Below, in pieces: positions 52,000 to 62,213 of a DNA stretch of 64,000 nucleotides. Source of the stretch: UBA3206 sp964548855 (GTDB taxonomy: Bacteria; Bacillota_I; Bacilli_A; Acholeplasmatales; Anaeroplasmataceae); assembly GCA_964548855.1 (NCBI GenBank), contig CAZJSR010000001.1, positions 76,470-140,469 on the forward strand. Reading direction: 5' to 3'. Numbering within the stretch: position 1 is the stretch's first letter; every line of letters starts with the position of its first letter. Position numbers and translations under genes: made by a program. The notes beneath the pieces were generated by a model. That model was not told where the DNA came from and made no database searches. It was given only the letters and a program-made list of their open reading frames with translations.

Positions 52000-54452
52000 T
52001 AATTTCCACCCACTTTTGTATTTGTTTTATTTTCACTAGATACCTTACCCGTTTTAAGTAACGCAAACGCATCTTCTTTAGATAATGCTTTTCCGATATA
52101 GTATCCCTGAATGATATCAGCACCAAATTTTGCGACGATATCTTTTTGAATCTTTGTTTCAACACCTTCACAAATAACTTTATCACCAAGTTCTTTACCT
52201 AAAGATATAATCTTTGAAGTTAAAACCTTACTGAATCTATCTGTTTCAATGTGTTTAATAAATTCCTTATCTACCTTAATAGTGTCAATAGGTAATTCTT
52301 TTAAATATAACATTGAAGAATATCCAGTACCAAAATCATCTAGATGGACTGATATACCTCTATTTTTCAAAATCTTCAACTTTTCAACAACAGTTTGGAA
52401 ATTTTCCATCAAAAATGTTTCAGTAACTTCAACCGCAATTGATCCCGGTTGTAAATTATTTTTTTCAAACTCATCAAGTAAATCCGCAACGAATCCAGCT
52501 TGTACGATTTGTGCAGGACTTACATTTACAGAAATATGAACATCGTATTGTTCCATTTCTTTAGCTGTTTTTAAAACATCCTTGGTAATAAAATTACCAA
52601 CATCTATTATAAATCCATTTTTTTCAGCTAACTCAATATATGTTTGAGGTGATACTCCAGCATATTTTGGATTATTCCATCGTAATAACGCTTCAAACCC
52701 ACATACTCTTTCTTGATTAATTTCATATTGTGGTTGATAGAACATAACAAACTCATTTTTCAAAATCGCTTGTTTTAAATCTTCTTCCATTTCTCTATCT
52801 TTAATTGCTGAATTTTCAAGGTTTGTATCATATTTCGCAAAAGGTCTTGCGGCTGAATGTTTTGCTCTTTCACAAGCTATACGTAATTTTTCAATTAACA
52901 TATCATGACTTGTTTCAACATCACCATCCATATCTGATGATAAAAGACCTACTGCAGGACGTAACATAATTTCATTATTAAATATTTCAATTGGTGCCTT
53001 TAATTCTTCAAACAATCTTTCAGTTTTAGAAATAGCTCCTTGTTCCGTGTCTGTTGTAGTAAGAAGCACAAATTCATCTGCACCAATATGGAAAATATTA
53101 TAGCCTTCGTATATTTCATGTAAAATACCTGAGAAGAAGGCTAAAACATCATTTCCAGATTTAAATCCTAATAAAGTATTTACATTCTTAAATCCCTTTA
53201 AATTAGTTATTAATAATAAATATGGGTCTTTAAGAGTAGTGTATTTATTTTTAGCCTCTCTATAATATTTATCTAATACTAAAGAGTTGTCATCATTAGT
53301 AACAGAACTCTTTGTTGAACTATCAATTAAGATTCGTTCTTCTTTATATTCCTCCGTAATTACCCTACCAATAATTGAGTAATCACCACTTCTTTTTATC
53401 GATAAAAATTCAAAATATACATTGTCATATACTTTATTACCATTTTCATCTAGTGGACAAACATATTCAAGAACAAATGATTTTTGCTCTTTTATTGCTG
53501 ATTTTAATTCAACGCCCTTCACTTGATTAAGTTCATCAAGTGACTTAATTGGAACAATGTGTTCCGGGAAAGCTACTTTAAATGATTTATTATATTTAAT
53601 AATTTTACCATTTGATTTTGCAATTAATACAATATTAGCTGTTTTAGTATTAACTCCCGCATCAATACCTGATGATTTAGATAATTTTCTAAACAATAAT
53701 ACAAGGATTACAATTGTAACAACTAAAACAACTGATATACCACCAATATATGCATATCTTAAGTCTGCTAAATTCTTATGTGAAGTATTTACTAAAGATG
53801 AATCTACAACTCTAATAAGATTTAGTCCCATAAATGATGTAATTCCTATATATCCATCAAGCGTTTCATTTTCAGAAACCAAAACATTTACATCAAGTGT
53901 AAATATTTCTTCTTTTCCAAGTGCGTCAACACATTTTTTTACAACAAATTCTTCATTTGATGCTTTAAGAAGTTTTTCAAAACTTTCAGTTTTATATGCC
54001 ACATTTGATGAAACAATCAATCCATCATTAGTAACTAATAACAAAGGATCTTTCGTTTCAATATTAATTGAATTATACGTATTCGTTAATAATTCATTTA
54101 AACTAATTTTAGTATACATTGTATTATTTTTTAGATATAAATAATATCCTTCTTCTTTTCCTTCAACAATTTTAGATGAATTAATAACACTATTAGTATT
54201 TGTAAATATTTTCTCATCCAAAACAGTTATAGATTCATATTTTGAACTATCTCTAACAAAATCTACATAATACTTAGAAATTTCATTTTCTACTAATGCT
54301 TGTGTTTGGCTTATATTACTAGATGTTTGAGCAAGTGCGTTATCACTAGAAATAGTCCCCACACCAATTTCATACATTATAGTACAGCCTAAGAAGCATA
54401 AAAACAAAAATATTAAAATGATGATATACGTTTTTAAGTCCTTTACACGCAC
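51999..54452 (-). CDS. Transmembrane c-di-GMP phosphodiesterase (PAS-like, degenerate GGDEF, EAL)
   Basis: An 817-residue protein: helix 9-29, an extracellular sensor of about 205 residues, helix about 237-259, a PAS-like region (about 268-370), a GGDEF domain degenerate at the active site (GADEF, near 457) and an intact EAL domain. The latter has GFEALLRW (near 587), VEVTETFLM, DDFGTGYSS (near 705), KVDKEFI and CEGVET, so it should hydrolyse c-di-GMP. It starts with a GTG behind AGGTG. Placed directly upstream of two c-di-GMP riboswitches, it is the probable local control on the signal. Confidence 0.92.
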   Translation of the reverse strand: MRVKDLKTYIIILIFLFLCFLGCTIMYEIGVGTISSDNALAQTSSNISQTQALVENEISKYYVDFVRDSSKYESITVLDEKIFTNTNSVINSSKIVEGKEEGYYLYLKNNTMYTKISLNELLTNTYNSINIETKDPLLLVTNDGLIVSSNVAYKTESFEKLLKASNEEFVVKKCVDALGKEEIFTLDVNVLVSENETLDGYIGITSFMGLNLIRVVDSSLVNTSHKNLADLRYAYIGGISVVLVVTIVILVLLFRKLSKSSGIDAGVNTKTANIVLIAKSNGKIIKYNKSFKVAFPEHIVPIKSLDELNQVKGVELKSAIKEQKSFVLEYVCPLDENGNKVYDNVYFEFLSIKRSGDYSIIGRVITEEYKEERILIDSSTKSSVTNDDNSLVLDKYYREAKNKYTTLKDPYLLLITNLKGFKNVNTLLGFKSGNDVLAFFSGILHEIYEGYNIFHIGADEFVLLTTTDTEQGAISKTERLFEELKAPIEIFNNEIMLRPAVGLLSSDMDGDVETSHDMLIEKLRIACERAKHSAARPFAKYDTNLENSAIKDREMEEDLKQAILKNEFVMFYQPQYEINQERVCGFEALLRWNNPKYAGVSPQTYIELAEKNGFIIDVGNFITKDVLKTAKEMEQYDVHISVNVSPAQIVQAGFVADLLDEFEKNNLQPGSIAVEVTETFLMENFQTVVEKLKILKNRGISVHLDDFGTGYSSMLYLKELPIDTIKVDKEFIKHIETDRFSKVLTSKIISLGKELGDKVICEGVETKIQKDIVAKFGADIIQGYYIGKALSKEDAFALLKTGKVSSENKTNTKVGGN

Positions 54453-54473
54453 TTATCTCACCTACTTTTTTTT

Positions 54474-54502
54474 ATTATATCATACTATTTTACTATTGTA
54501 AA
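54474..54502 (-). promoter_or_regulatory. Promoter of the EAL gene pair
   Basis: TTTACA (54497-54502), 17 bases, TATAAT (54474-54479) with an extended TGA. Confidence 0.75.
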
Positions 54503-54511
54503 ATACGAAAA

Positions 54512-54539
54512 AATGCTTCAGAAAACTGAAGCATTCTTG
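54512..54539 (-). terminator. Terminator of metG
   Basis: GAATGCTTCAG and CTGAAGCATTT arms around TTTT, with a U run in the RNA. Confidence 0.9.
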
Positions 54540-56453
54540 TTATCTAACTATATCTCCTGGATTTCTTGAAGTTTGAATTAATTCTAATTCCTTATCTTCT
54601 TTATCAGCTGCACAAAGTAACATTCCTTCTGATTTAACTCCTCTTAAGGTAACAGGTTTTAGGTTTTTAACTACAACTACTTTTTTACCAACTAAATCAC
54701 AAGGATCATACCATTTAGCAATTCCAGATACGATTTGTCTAACTTCACTTCCTATATCGACTTTAAATACTAATAATTTATCAGCCTTAGGATGTTTATT
54801 TGCTTCTTTTATTTCTCCAACACATAAATCTAACTTATCAAAATCTTCAATTGAAATTAAAGGTTTTGTAGGTTCTTCTTTTACTTCTTCTTTTTCATTT
54901 AAAACTATATCAAGTACATCTTTATTAACATCAAGTCTCTTAAATAAAACTAAAGCTTCTCCTACATTATAATCATAACTTGTTTGGAAGTTATTAATTG
55001 ATTCATATGTAGTATCTTTTGTATTAATTTGAGCATAGATGTTTTTAGCAGTACTTGGTAAGAATGATTCTAATAAAACTGCTGAAATTCTAATAGTTTC
55101 TAAAATATTATAAATTACAGTTTCTAACTTATCTTTAAACTCCTCACTACGAGCTAAAACCCATGGTGCAGTTTCATCAATATATTTATTTGCACGTCTT
55201 AAAAGTTTCATAATTAGAGCTAATGAATCACTTACTTTAAAATTATCCATTAACGAATAGAATGTATTAACTGTATTATTAGCACATTCTATAAGATCAT
55301 TATCAAATTCAGTTGTTACACCTTTATATGATACATGTCCACCAAAATATTTATTTGCCATCGCAATTGTTCTATTAACTAAATTACCTAATGTATTAAC
55401 AAGATCTGAATTATATTTTTCACATACTAATTCATAAGTTAAATTTCCATCTTGAGCGAAAGGAATTTCACTTAATACATAATATCTTACACCATCTGTT
55501 TGGAAAAATCTAATTAAATCATCTGTATAAATTACATTACCCTTGCTTTTACTCATCTTATTATGATTCATTAAAACCCAAGGATGTCCAAATACACGTT
55601 TAGGTAATTCAATATCTAATGCCATTAATATAATAGGCCAGTATATTGTATGGAATCTTAAAATATCCTTTCCAATAACATGCACATCACATGGCCAGTA
55701 TTTCTTAAAGATATCACTACTATTACCATCTACATCATATCCGATTCCTGTAATGTAATTCATTAAGGCATCAATCCAAACATATGTAACATGCCCTGGA
55801 TCAAAGCTAACAGGTATTCCCCATTTATAAGATGTTCTAGAAACACATAAATCAGGAAGTGGATTTGCAAGGAAATTGTTTAACATTTCATTCTTTCTAC
55901 TTTCAGGTTGAATAAATTCTGGATTATCTTTAATATGCTTAATAAGTCTATCTTGGTATGTAGTTAATTTAAGAAAATAACATTCTTCTTTTGCCTTGCT
56001 TACTTTCGCATGGCAATCAGGACAACAACCATCTATTAAATCTTTTTCAGTATAATATGATTCACAATCAACACAGTACCATCCTTCATAAGATCCTTTA
56101 TATATATCTCCTTTATCATAAAGTTTCTTAAAAGCTTTTTGAACTTGTAGTTCATGATACTCATCTGTAGTTCTTACAAAATTATCATAATCTACATCTA
56201 CTGATTTATAAATATCCTTTATCATTTGACTTATATTATCAACATGCTCTTTAGGTGTGATACCTAACGCATTGGCTTTTTGTTCAATTTTTTGTCCGTG
56301 TTCATCTGTTCCAGTTTGGAAATAAACATCGTATCCACATTTTTTCTTATATCTTACAATGGCATCACTTAATATAGCTTCATATACATTACCAATATGT
56401 GGTTTACTTGAAGTATATGCAATTGCGGTTGTTAAATAGAATTTTTTATTCAT
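54540..56453 (-). CDS. metG: Methionyl-tRNA synthetase
   Basis: This class I synthetase charges tRNA-Met. It is 637 residues with AYTSSKPHIGN (HIGH region), the zinc knuckle CVDCESYYTE...CCPDCHAK, WIDALMNYITG, the KMSKS motif and a C-terminal EMAP/OB-type tRNA-binding domain (about 535-637, FDKLDLCVGEI, VKNLKPVTLRGVKSEGM). The ATG at 56451-56453 has a GAGGTG site; the upstream GTG in the frame overlaps that site. It follows rsmI as in Bacillus. Confidence 0.97.
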   Translation of the reverse strand: MNKKFYLTTAIAYTSSKPHIGNVYEAILSDAIVRYKKKCGYDVYFQTGTDEHGQKIEQKANALGITPKEHVDNISQMIKDIYKSVDVDYDNFVRTTDEYHELQVQKAFKKLYDKGDIYKGSYEGWYCVDCESYYTEKDLIDGCCPDCHAKVSKAKEECYFLKLTTYQDRLIKHIKDNPEFIQPESRKNEMLNNFLANPLPDLCVSRTSYKWGIPVSFDPGHVTYVWIDALMNYITGIGYDVDGNSSDIFKKYWPCDVHVIGKDILRFHTIYWPIILMALDIELPKRVFGHPWVLMNHNKMSKSKGNVIYTDDLIRFFQTDGVRYYVLSEIPFAQDGNLTYELVCEKYNSDLVNTLGNLVNRTIAMANKYFGGHVSYKGVTTEFDNDLIECANNTVNTFYSLMDNFKVSDSLALIMKLLRRANKYIDETAPWVLARSEEFKDKLETVIYNILETIRISAVLLESFLPSTAKNIYAQINTKDTTYESINNFQTSYDYNVGEALVLFKRLDVNKDVLDIVLNEKEEVKEEPTKPLISIEDFDKLDLCVGEIKEANKHPKADKLLVFKVDIGSEVRQIVSGIAKWYDPCDLVGKKVVVVKNLKPVTLRGVKSEGMLLCAADKEDKELELIQTSRNPGDIVR

Positions 56454-56511
56454 GATTACGCACCTCACTAAACATTCTAATTATATAACAAATAAGGCAT
56501 TAAAACAAATA

Positions 56512-57366
56512 CTATTTTTTGTCTTTATAATCAATATATGATTTATATAGTTCTCTTCTATCTAGTTTTAACAACATAGAAACTTCTTTTATAGCTTCAT
56601 TTGGCTTATATCCTAATTTAATTAACTCCTCAATTCTTTCATAAGGATTTATTTCACTATTTTCTAAATCTTTTTTATATCCCTCTACAATAAGTACCAT
56701 TTCACCTTTTAACAAATTAGTATCTTTTAGTACTTCAGAAATATTTCCTCTTATTATTTCCTCAAATTTCTTAGTAAGTTCTCTTGATAGTACAATGTAT
56801 CTATCTCCTAATACTTCTAGCATATCATTTAATGTATCTATTATTCTATGAGGCGCCTCATAAAAGATCAAAGTAGATTCATTAAATTTTAAATTATTAA
56901 GTTCTTCTTTTCTACTTGTACGTTTACTATCTAAAAAACCATAAAAAGTATTAGGCATTGGACTTATTCCACTTGAAACAAGTGCTGAAACATATGCACA
57001 TGCCCCTGGAATAGTTGTGACAGGAATATTTTCATTTATACATGATACCGCAATATTATATCCCGGATCTGAAATAACAGGATTTCCAGCATCCGATATA
57101 ATCGCTACATTATTTCCTGATTTTAAAAGATTAATAATCTCATCATTTTTTATTTCTTTATTAAAATCATGGTAAGAATTAAGCGGTGTGTGTATATCAT
57201 AATGATTCAATAATACCTTAGAATTTCTTGTATCTTCGGCATAGATATAATCAACTTCTTTTAATATTCTAACTGCTCTATATGTAATATCTTCAAGATT
57301 TCCAATAGGTGTCGCAACTAAATATAATATAGCGCCATTATGATTATAACTATATTGTCTTTTCAT
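56512..57366 (-). CDS. rsmI: 16S rRNA (cytidine-1402-2'-O)-methyltransferase
   Basis: RsmI adds the 2'-O-methyl of m4Cm1402 in the ribosomal P site. The 284-residue protein has the tetrapyrrole-methylase fold with LYLVATPIGNLEDIT, AEDTRNSKVLL, ISDAGNPVISDPG and the IPGACAYVSALVSSGI loop. Its start overlaps the end of the preceding methyltransferase gene by 17 bases, so the two are coupled. Confidence 0.96.
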   Translation of the reverse strand: MKRQYSYNHNGAILYLVATPIGNLEDITYRAVRILKEVDYIYAEDTRNSKVLLNHYDIHTPLNSYHDFNKEIKNDEIINLLKSGNNVAIISDAGNPVISDPGYNIAVSCINENIPVTTIPGACAYVSALVSSGISPMPNTFYGFLDSKRTSRKEELNNLKFNESTLIFYEAPHRIIDTLNDMLEVLGDRYIVLSRELTKKFEEIIRGNISEVLKDTNLLKGEMVLIVEGYKKDLENSEINPYERIEELIKLGYKPNEAIKEVSMLLKLDRRELYKSYIDYKDKK

Positions 57367-58102
57367 TCACATCATCCTTTTTATTATATATATCTAATAT
57401 CTCACGTGTATATGTGCCATCACTATTATGAATAACTATTGGCTTTTCACATATTAATCCACCTTGTTGAGTAGTTCTTTTAGCTTCAATTAAAACATGA
57501 TTAGCTGTACTATTAGCTTTTGGATATACTAAACAAAATCTTTTAGGCTCTAATCCATATTTTCTTAATGTGAAAAATATGTCAGTAAGTCTATCTGGTC
57601 TATGGACCATTGCGAAAAGACCTCCGTTATTTAAAAGTTGAGAAACTTCATAACATAGTTCATCTAAATTTAACATAACCTCATGTCTTGCGATAGTCTT
57701 CGCATCATTTTTATTAATATTACTTTCTTTCTTATATTTAAAAAAAGGTGGATTACATAAAACCAAATCATATTTTTGAAAACCAATCTTTTTATTAATT
57801 CCTCTAATATCATCATTAATAACGTGAATCTGGTCTTCTTTATGATTTAATAATACACCTTCACAAGCAAGTTCATATGATTCTTTTTGAATTTCAACCG
57901 CATCGATACGCGCTTTTGTTCTAAGTGTCAGGAATAAAGGAATAGGGCAATTGCCAGTTCCTAAATCTATAATATTTTTTGTATTATATTTGATTTGCGC
58001 AAAATTCGCAAGTAACATAGAATCAACAGAAAAATTAAAACGTTCCGGATCTTGTACTATCTTTAAATATGGATAACCTAATAATTCATTAATTACTTTC
58101 AT
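57350..58102 (-). CDS. trmN6: tRNA1(Val) (adenine-37-N6)-methyltransferase-like protein
   Basis: A 250-residue Rossmann methyltransferase with an IIDLGTGNCPIPLFL SAM site and the NPPFF catalytic motif of N6-adenine enzymes. It corresponds to YabB of Bacillus and TrmN6 of E. coli, which modify A37 of tRNA-Val. It sits between ricT and rsmI, the same order as yaaT-yabA-yabB-yazA-yabC without yabA and yazA. Confidence 0.88.
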   Translation of the reverse strand: MKVINELLGYPYLKIVQDPERFNFSVDSMLLANFAQIKYNTKNIIDLGTGNCPIPLFLTLRTKARIDAVEIQKESYELACEGVLLNHKEDQIHVINDDIRGINKKIGFQKYDLVLCNPPFFKYKKESNINKNDAKTIARHEVMLNLDELCYEVSQLLNNGGLFAMVHRPDRLTDIFFTLRKYGLEPKRFCLVYPKANSTANHVLIEAKRTTQQGGLICEKPIVIHNSDGTYTREILDIYNKKDDVNEKTI

Positions 58103-58114
58103 AGTTATGCCTTC

Positions 58115-58921
58115 TTATTTCTTTGACCCAAATTTAACATCATCAAATTTCAAATAGCCAAATCCTTCACTATCTAAATATTTAACTTTTAAGTTTCTAT
58201 TTAAAACATCACATGAAAGAACTTTAGCCTTACCATTATCAGTATCTACCAAATCTCCAACATCAGGCGCGTTCTTTCTTAAATATGTATATGTATCATT
58301 TTCATAATTAATACAACATAATAATTTACCACAACTACCTGATATCTTAACTGGATTCAAACTTAAGTTTTGATTTTTAGCCATTTTTACAGAAACATTT
58401 TCAAAATCAACTAAGAAGGTTTGACAACATACAATAAGACCACATGGCCCAATTCCACCGAAGAACTTAGCTCCATCTCTACTTCCAACTTGTCTTAATT
58501 CGATACGTGTTTTATAAATATCCGCAATCGCTTTTACGAGTTCTCTAAAATCAATTCTTTCATCAGCCTCAAAATATACAATAAGTTTACTTCTATCTAA
58601 TGTATATTCTGCACCTAAAACTTTCATTTGTAAATTAAGTTCTTTTACTAATCTCTTTGTATTAGAAATTATTTCAGGTTCTAACTCTTTATTATCAAAA
58701 TGATTCTTAATATCTTCTTTAGTAGCTATTCTAATAACAGCTTTTAATTCTTTTATCATTTCTTCATCAAAAAGATCAAATACATCATCACATGCAGTAC
58801 CTAATTCTAATCCTCTTACCGTACTTACAACTACATAATCACCTTTATTAACATTCATATTTTCACAAGAAAAGAAATACTTCTTTCCTAATTTTTTAAA
58901 TTGTATCTTACATACTTTCAT
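58115..58921 (-). CDS. ricT: PSP1-domain protein RicT (YaaT)
   Basis: The 268-residue protein has the PSP1 C-terminal domain with DGAKFFGGIGPCGLIVCC and GSCGKLLCC. These cysteines in B. subtilis help hold [4Fe-4S] clusters in the RicA-RicF-RicT (Y) complex, which adjusts RNase Y activity and RNA processing. RicA and RicF are not in this window. It follows holB by 12 bases. Confidence 0.93.
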   Translation of the reverse strand: MKVCKIQFKKLGKKYFFSCENMNVNKGDYVVVSTVRGLELGTACDDVFDLFDEEMIKELKAVIRIATKEDIKNHFDNKELEPEIISNTKRLVKELNLQMKVLGAEYTLDRSKLIVYFEADERIDFRELVKAIADIYKTRIELRQVGSRDGAKFFGGIGPCGLIVCCQTFLVDFENVSVKMAKNQNLSLNPVKISGSCGKLLCCINYENDTYTYLRKNAPDVGDLVDTDNGKAKVLSCDVLNRNLKVKYLDSEGFGYLKFDDVKFGSKK

Positions 58922-58933
58922 AAAAACACCTGC

Positions 58934-59875
58934 CTAGAATAGTTCTAAAAATAGATTAGTTAAAATATTTCTCGCAATAACATTACTATCTAATCTCTTT
59001 TTCAAATTTAATATTATTTCTAAATCACTCATTATTTTACTTTTATTCCTATTTGACTTATATATTGTCATTTTACTTGTTAGATAAGGAAATCTTATAG
59101 GATTTTCATGTAATAAATCCTCATATAATAAAGCTAATAGTTCTAAAAATAATTTTATTTTATTTGATAACATATCTAAATTCTTTCTTAAATATACTAT
59201 ACCATCTTTGCTATCTTTGATATCTAAAAACTCTTCAATTAAAGATTTTATTGAAATAAAATCATCACTATTAGATAACTTAATTGCTTCATCTATGTTA
59301 TTAGTTAATTCTTTTAAGATTTCAGCATCTTCATTTGTAATACCATTATCTACTAACATTCTTAATAACACATTTTTTTCTAAACTCTTAAAATGAATAT
59401 GTCCACATCTAGATACAATGGTCGGAAGTAAATTAGTTATATCATCACATAATAGTATAGCATATGTTTCGACACCTGTAGGCTCTTCTATAAATTTTAA
59501 CAAACTATTTGCACTACTAGCATTCATCTTATATGCATCTTCAATTATATACACTCTAGGACCTTTAACTAAAGATGTTTTACTAAATTCAATTTGAAGA
59601 GACTCTATTTGAGATTTTTTTATACTATTACCATCTGGTGCGATATGATATACATTTGGATGTTCTAACGCGAAAATTTGTTTACAATTTTGGCAACTGA
59701 AACAAGGCTCTTCTTCTTTACAATATAACATTGCGGCAAAATACAAGGCCATTTCTTTTTTTCCAACACCTTTTTCACCTGAAAAAATATAAGCATGAGT
59801 AAGTCTATTATTATGATTCAAATTTAATAATAGTTTTTTTATATTCTCTTGAGCATCTATATAATCTTTAATCAT
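58934..59875 (-). CDS. holB: DNA polymerase III subunit delta'
   Basis: A 313-residue clamp-loader subunit with an AAA+ fold: HAYIFSGEKGVGKKEMA in the P-loop position, a zinc-type CFSCQNC cluster, EDAYKMNASSANSLLKFIEEP and SRCGHIHF (SRC motif). The C-terminal collar domain (about 210-313) is diverged. It follows tmk by 17 bases, the common tmk-holB order. Confidence 0.93.
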   Translation of the reverse strand: MIKDYIDAQENIKKLLLNLNHNNRLTHAYIFSGEKGVGKKEMALYFAAMLYCKEEEPCFSCQNCKQIFALEHPNVYHIAPDGNSIKKSQIESLQIEFSKTSLVKGPRVYIIEDAYKMNASSANSLLKFIEEPTGVETYAILLCDDITNLLPTIVSRCGHIHFKSLEKNVLLRMLVDNGITNEDAEILKELTNNIDEAIKLSNSDDFISIKSLIEEFLDIKDSKDGIVYLRKNLDMLSNKIKLFLELLALLYEDLLHENPIRFPYLTSKMTIYKSNRNKSKIMSDLEIILNLKKRLDSNVIARNILTNLFLELF

Positions 59876-59892
59876 AATAATGACTTCCTTTC

Positions 59893-60507
59893 TTAAAATC
59901 TAGTGTCTAATAATTTATAAATACTTTCAATTACTTCTTTTTCACTAACTTCCCCGTTAATTGTAACAATTCTATCGCTAAACATATTAGCTATTTTTTT
60001 ATAGCCTTCATAAACTACATTATGAAATTCACGAGCTTCTAGGTCTAATCTATCTAAATTTCCTCTATTTTGAATTCTTTTAAGACCTACTTCTGGTCTT
60101 ACATCTAAAAAGATTGTTAAATCAGGAAGATAAGATAACGCAAAATTATTTGCCATTTTCACATTTTCTATACCCACATTACGAGCAATACCTTGATAAA
60201 CATAAGAACTATCTATATATCTATCACATATAACAACATCACCATTTTCTAATGCTGGGATTACTTTTTGTGCAAGATGTTGCATACGACTTGCTGCATA
60301 AAGTAATGTCTCTGTTTCTTTTGTCATACTTGTATTATTAACATCTAAGATAATATTTCTGATTTGTTCAGAAATAGGAATACCACCTGGTTCTCTTGAT
60401 GTTATAACATTTCTTCCCTTTTTTAAAAAATATTCTTTTATACTATTTATAACAGTAGTTTTTCCACTACCTTCTCCACCCTCTAGGGTAATAAATATGC
60501 CTTTCAT
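59893..60507 (-). CDS. tmk: Thymidylate kinase
   Basis: Phosphorylates dTMP to dTDP. The 204-residue protein has the P-loop LEGGEGSGKTT, SREPGG and the DRYIDSSYVYQG motif. It starts 10 bases after truA, so the ecf-truA block and the tmk-holB-ricT block appear to form one long transcript here. Confidence 0.97.
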   Translation of the reverse strand: MKGIFITLEGGEGSGKTTVINSIKEYFLKKGRNVITSREPGGIPISEQIRNIILDVNNTSMTKETETLLYAASRMQHLAQKVIPALENGDVVICDRYIDSSYVYQGIARNVGIENVKMANNFALSYLPDLTIFLDVRPEVGLKRIQNRGNLDRLDLEAREFHNVVYEGYKKIANMFSDRIVTINGEVSEKEVIESIYKLLDTRF

Positions 60508-60517
60508 ATATAATCCA

Positions 60518-61249
60518 TTAATAAGTTACTTTATATAAATATAATCCACATGCCATAGCCTTTTTATGCGATAGACCTGGATCTCTTGTTTCAAAAACCA
60601 AATCTATTTTATCAAGTGTATCCTTGTGCATTCCTATATCTATTATAAGTCCCATCATTCTTCTTATTTGATATTTAAGGAATCCATCACCTTCAAAAAT
60701 AAATTCTAATACATCATCTAAAACATTAAGTCTAGCTTTATATATTGTCTTATTAAAATCCTTTCTTTTATCTACTGTAGCACTACAAAATCCTTCAAAA
60801 TTATGTTTTCCTTCTAATTTAGATAAAGCTTTTTTCATAAGTTCTATATCTAAATTATTATAGAATGCATAATAATTTCTACTAAATACATCATAGTCGC
60901 TAGTTTTAATTAAATATCTATATTCTTTTTTTATTGCGCTAAAACGAGCATGGAAATTCTCATCTACTATAAATACTTCATTTATTCTAATATCTTGAGG
61001 AAGATATGAATTAATTCCTCTTATCCATCCATGAGGTGGAATATTTAATTTAGTATCAAAGTGGATAACCTGCCCCTTCGCATGAACACCTTTATCAGTT
61101 CTACCAGAACCATATATTTTATTATTTTCACCTGTAAGCTTACTTATAGCCTCTGTTAACATAAGTTCAATTGTTGGTAAGGAATCTTGCACCTGAAATC
61201 CCATATAATTTGAACCATCATAGCTTACAATACATTTTATCCTAGGCAT
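60518..61249 (-). CDS. truA: tRNA pseudouridine(38-40) synthase
   Basis: A 243-residue TruA with GSGRTDKGVHAKGQVIHF, holding the catalytic Asp, FHARFSAIKKEYRYLI and FLKYQIRRMMG. Its start overlaps the ecfT stop by eight bases. The ecfA1-ecfA2-ecfT-truA order is the standard Firmicute arrangement after the rplQ ribosomal gene. Confidence 0.97.
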   Translation of the reverse strand: MPRIKCIVSYDGSNYMGFQVQDSLPTIELMLTEAISKLTGENNKIYGSGRTDKGVHAKGQVIHFDTKLNIPPHGWIRGINSYLPQDIRINEVFIVDENFHARFSAIKKEYRYLIKTSDYDVFSRNYYAFYNNLDIELMKKALSKLEGKHNFEGFCSATVDKRKDFNKTIYKARLNVLDDVLEFIFEGDGFLKYQIRRMMGLIIDIGMHKDTLDKIDLVFETRDPGLSHKKAMACGLYLYKVTY

Positions 61250-62213
61250 TTACTCTTAACCAAATACTAAAACCTAGTAGTAATAAAACTATTATTAATG
61301 TTAAATAGTCTATTACTTTAAGTTTTAATAAATCATACTGAGTACGTGGTGCACCTATTTCGTACCCTCTCGCAACCATTGCGTTAGATAAATCTTCTGC
61401 TTTCCTTATTGATATAACAAACATCGGGATAAGTAATGATACAATTTGTGTAACTTTATCTTTAAGTCCACCTTCTTGAAAATCAATACCTCTTGATGCT
61501 TGAGCATTCATTATTTTTTTTGTTTCATATAATAAAGTAGGAATAAATCTTAATGTGAGTGACATCATCATACTAATTGTATCAACTGGTATCTTTATTA
61601 CCTTAAGTGGCTTTAAAACAAACGAAATACCATTATTAATATCCATATTTGTAGTAGTAAAGGTTAGAAGAGATGTTAAGGATATCATAAGGATTATTCT
61701 AATAGCTATAAATAAACCTTTATTTAATCCTCCTTCATAAATTAAAACATGGTATTCTAAATTAAAAAGCTTGTCAATATTGACATAATACTGTACTAAA
61801 AAAACTGATACAATAAACAATAAAAAGTATATCATTTTAAATGGTATATACTTTTTAGTAAATATATATACTAAAAAGATACCTAAGATAATTAATAAAT
61901 TATAGAAATTAAAACTAAAAAGCATATTTGCTTTTAAATCACCTGTTTTTGTAAAAAGAATTTGTAATACAAACGTAAATAACAATAAATATATTACAGG
62001 TTTTAACCCTTTTAATACTTTTATAATTGGAATTCCTGTTGTTAGTAATATTAAAACAAATATACCAAGTGCTATAGATATACTTAATAATGTAGGCAAT
62101 ATAAATATGACGGCCATTAACAAAAATGTTAATATTATTTTCATTCTAGGGTCCATTTTATATATCCAACTTTTTCCAGGAATATACTGACCTATTGAAA
62201 TATTTTCTAACAT
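61242..62213 (-). CDS. ecfT: Energy-coupling factor transporter transmembrane protein EcfT
   Basis: A 323-residue integral membrane subunit that joins the ATPase pair to vitamin- or metal-specific S components. It is longer than the usual 265 residues because of additional helices in the middle (about 100-165). The coupling motifs are MNAQASRGID and the C-terminal AMVARGYEIG, both Ala-Arg-Gly types. It starts in TAATG overlap with ecfA2. Confidence 0.93.
   Translation of the reverse strand: MLENISIGQYIPGKSWIYKMDPRMKIILTFLLMAVIFILPTLLSISIALGIFVLILLTTGIPIIKVLKGLKPVIYLLLFTFVLQILFTKTGDLKANMLFSFNFYNLLIILGIFLVYIFTKKYIPFKMIYFLLFIVSVFLVQYYVNIDKLFNLEYHVLIYEGGLNKGLFIAIRIILMISLTSLLTFTTTNMDINNGISFVLKPLKVIKIPVDTISMMMSLTLRFIPTLLYETKKIMNAQASRGIDFQEGGLKDKVTQIVSLLIPMFVISIRKAEDLSNAMVARGYEIGAPRTQYDLLKLKVIDYLTLIIVLLLLGFSIWLRVNA

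Noticed and set aside
53557..54144. Long open frame on the plus strand (195 codons)
   Set aside because: It is antisense to the sensor part of the EAL gene, has no ribosome binding site and no recognisable domain; a shadow of the AT-rich coding strand.
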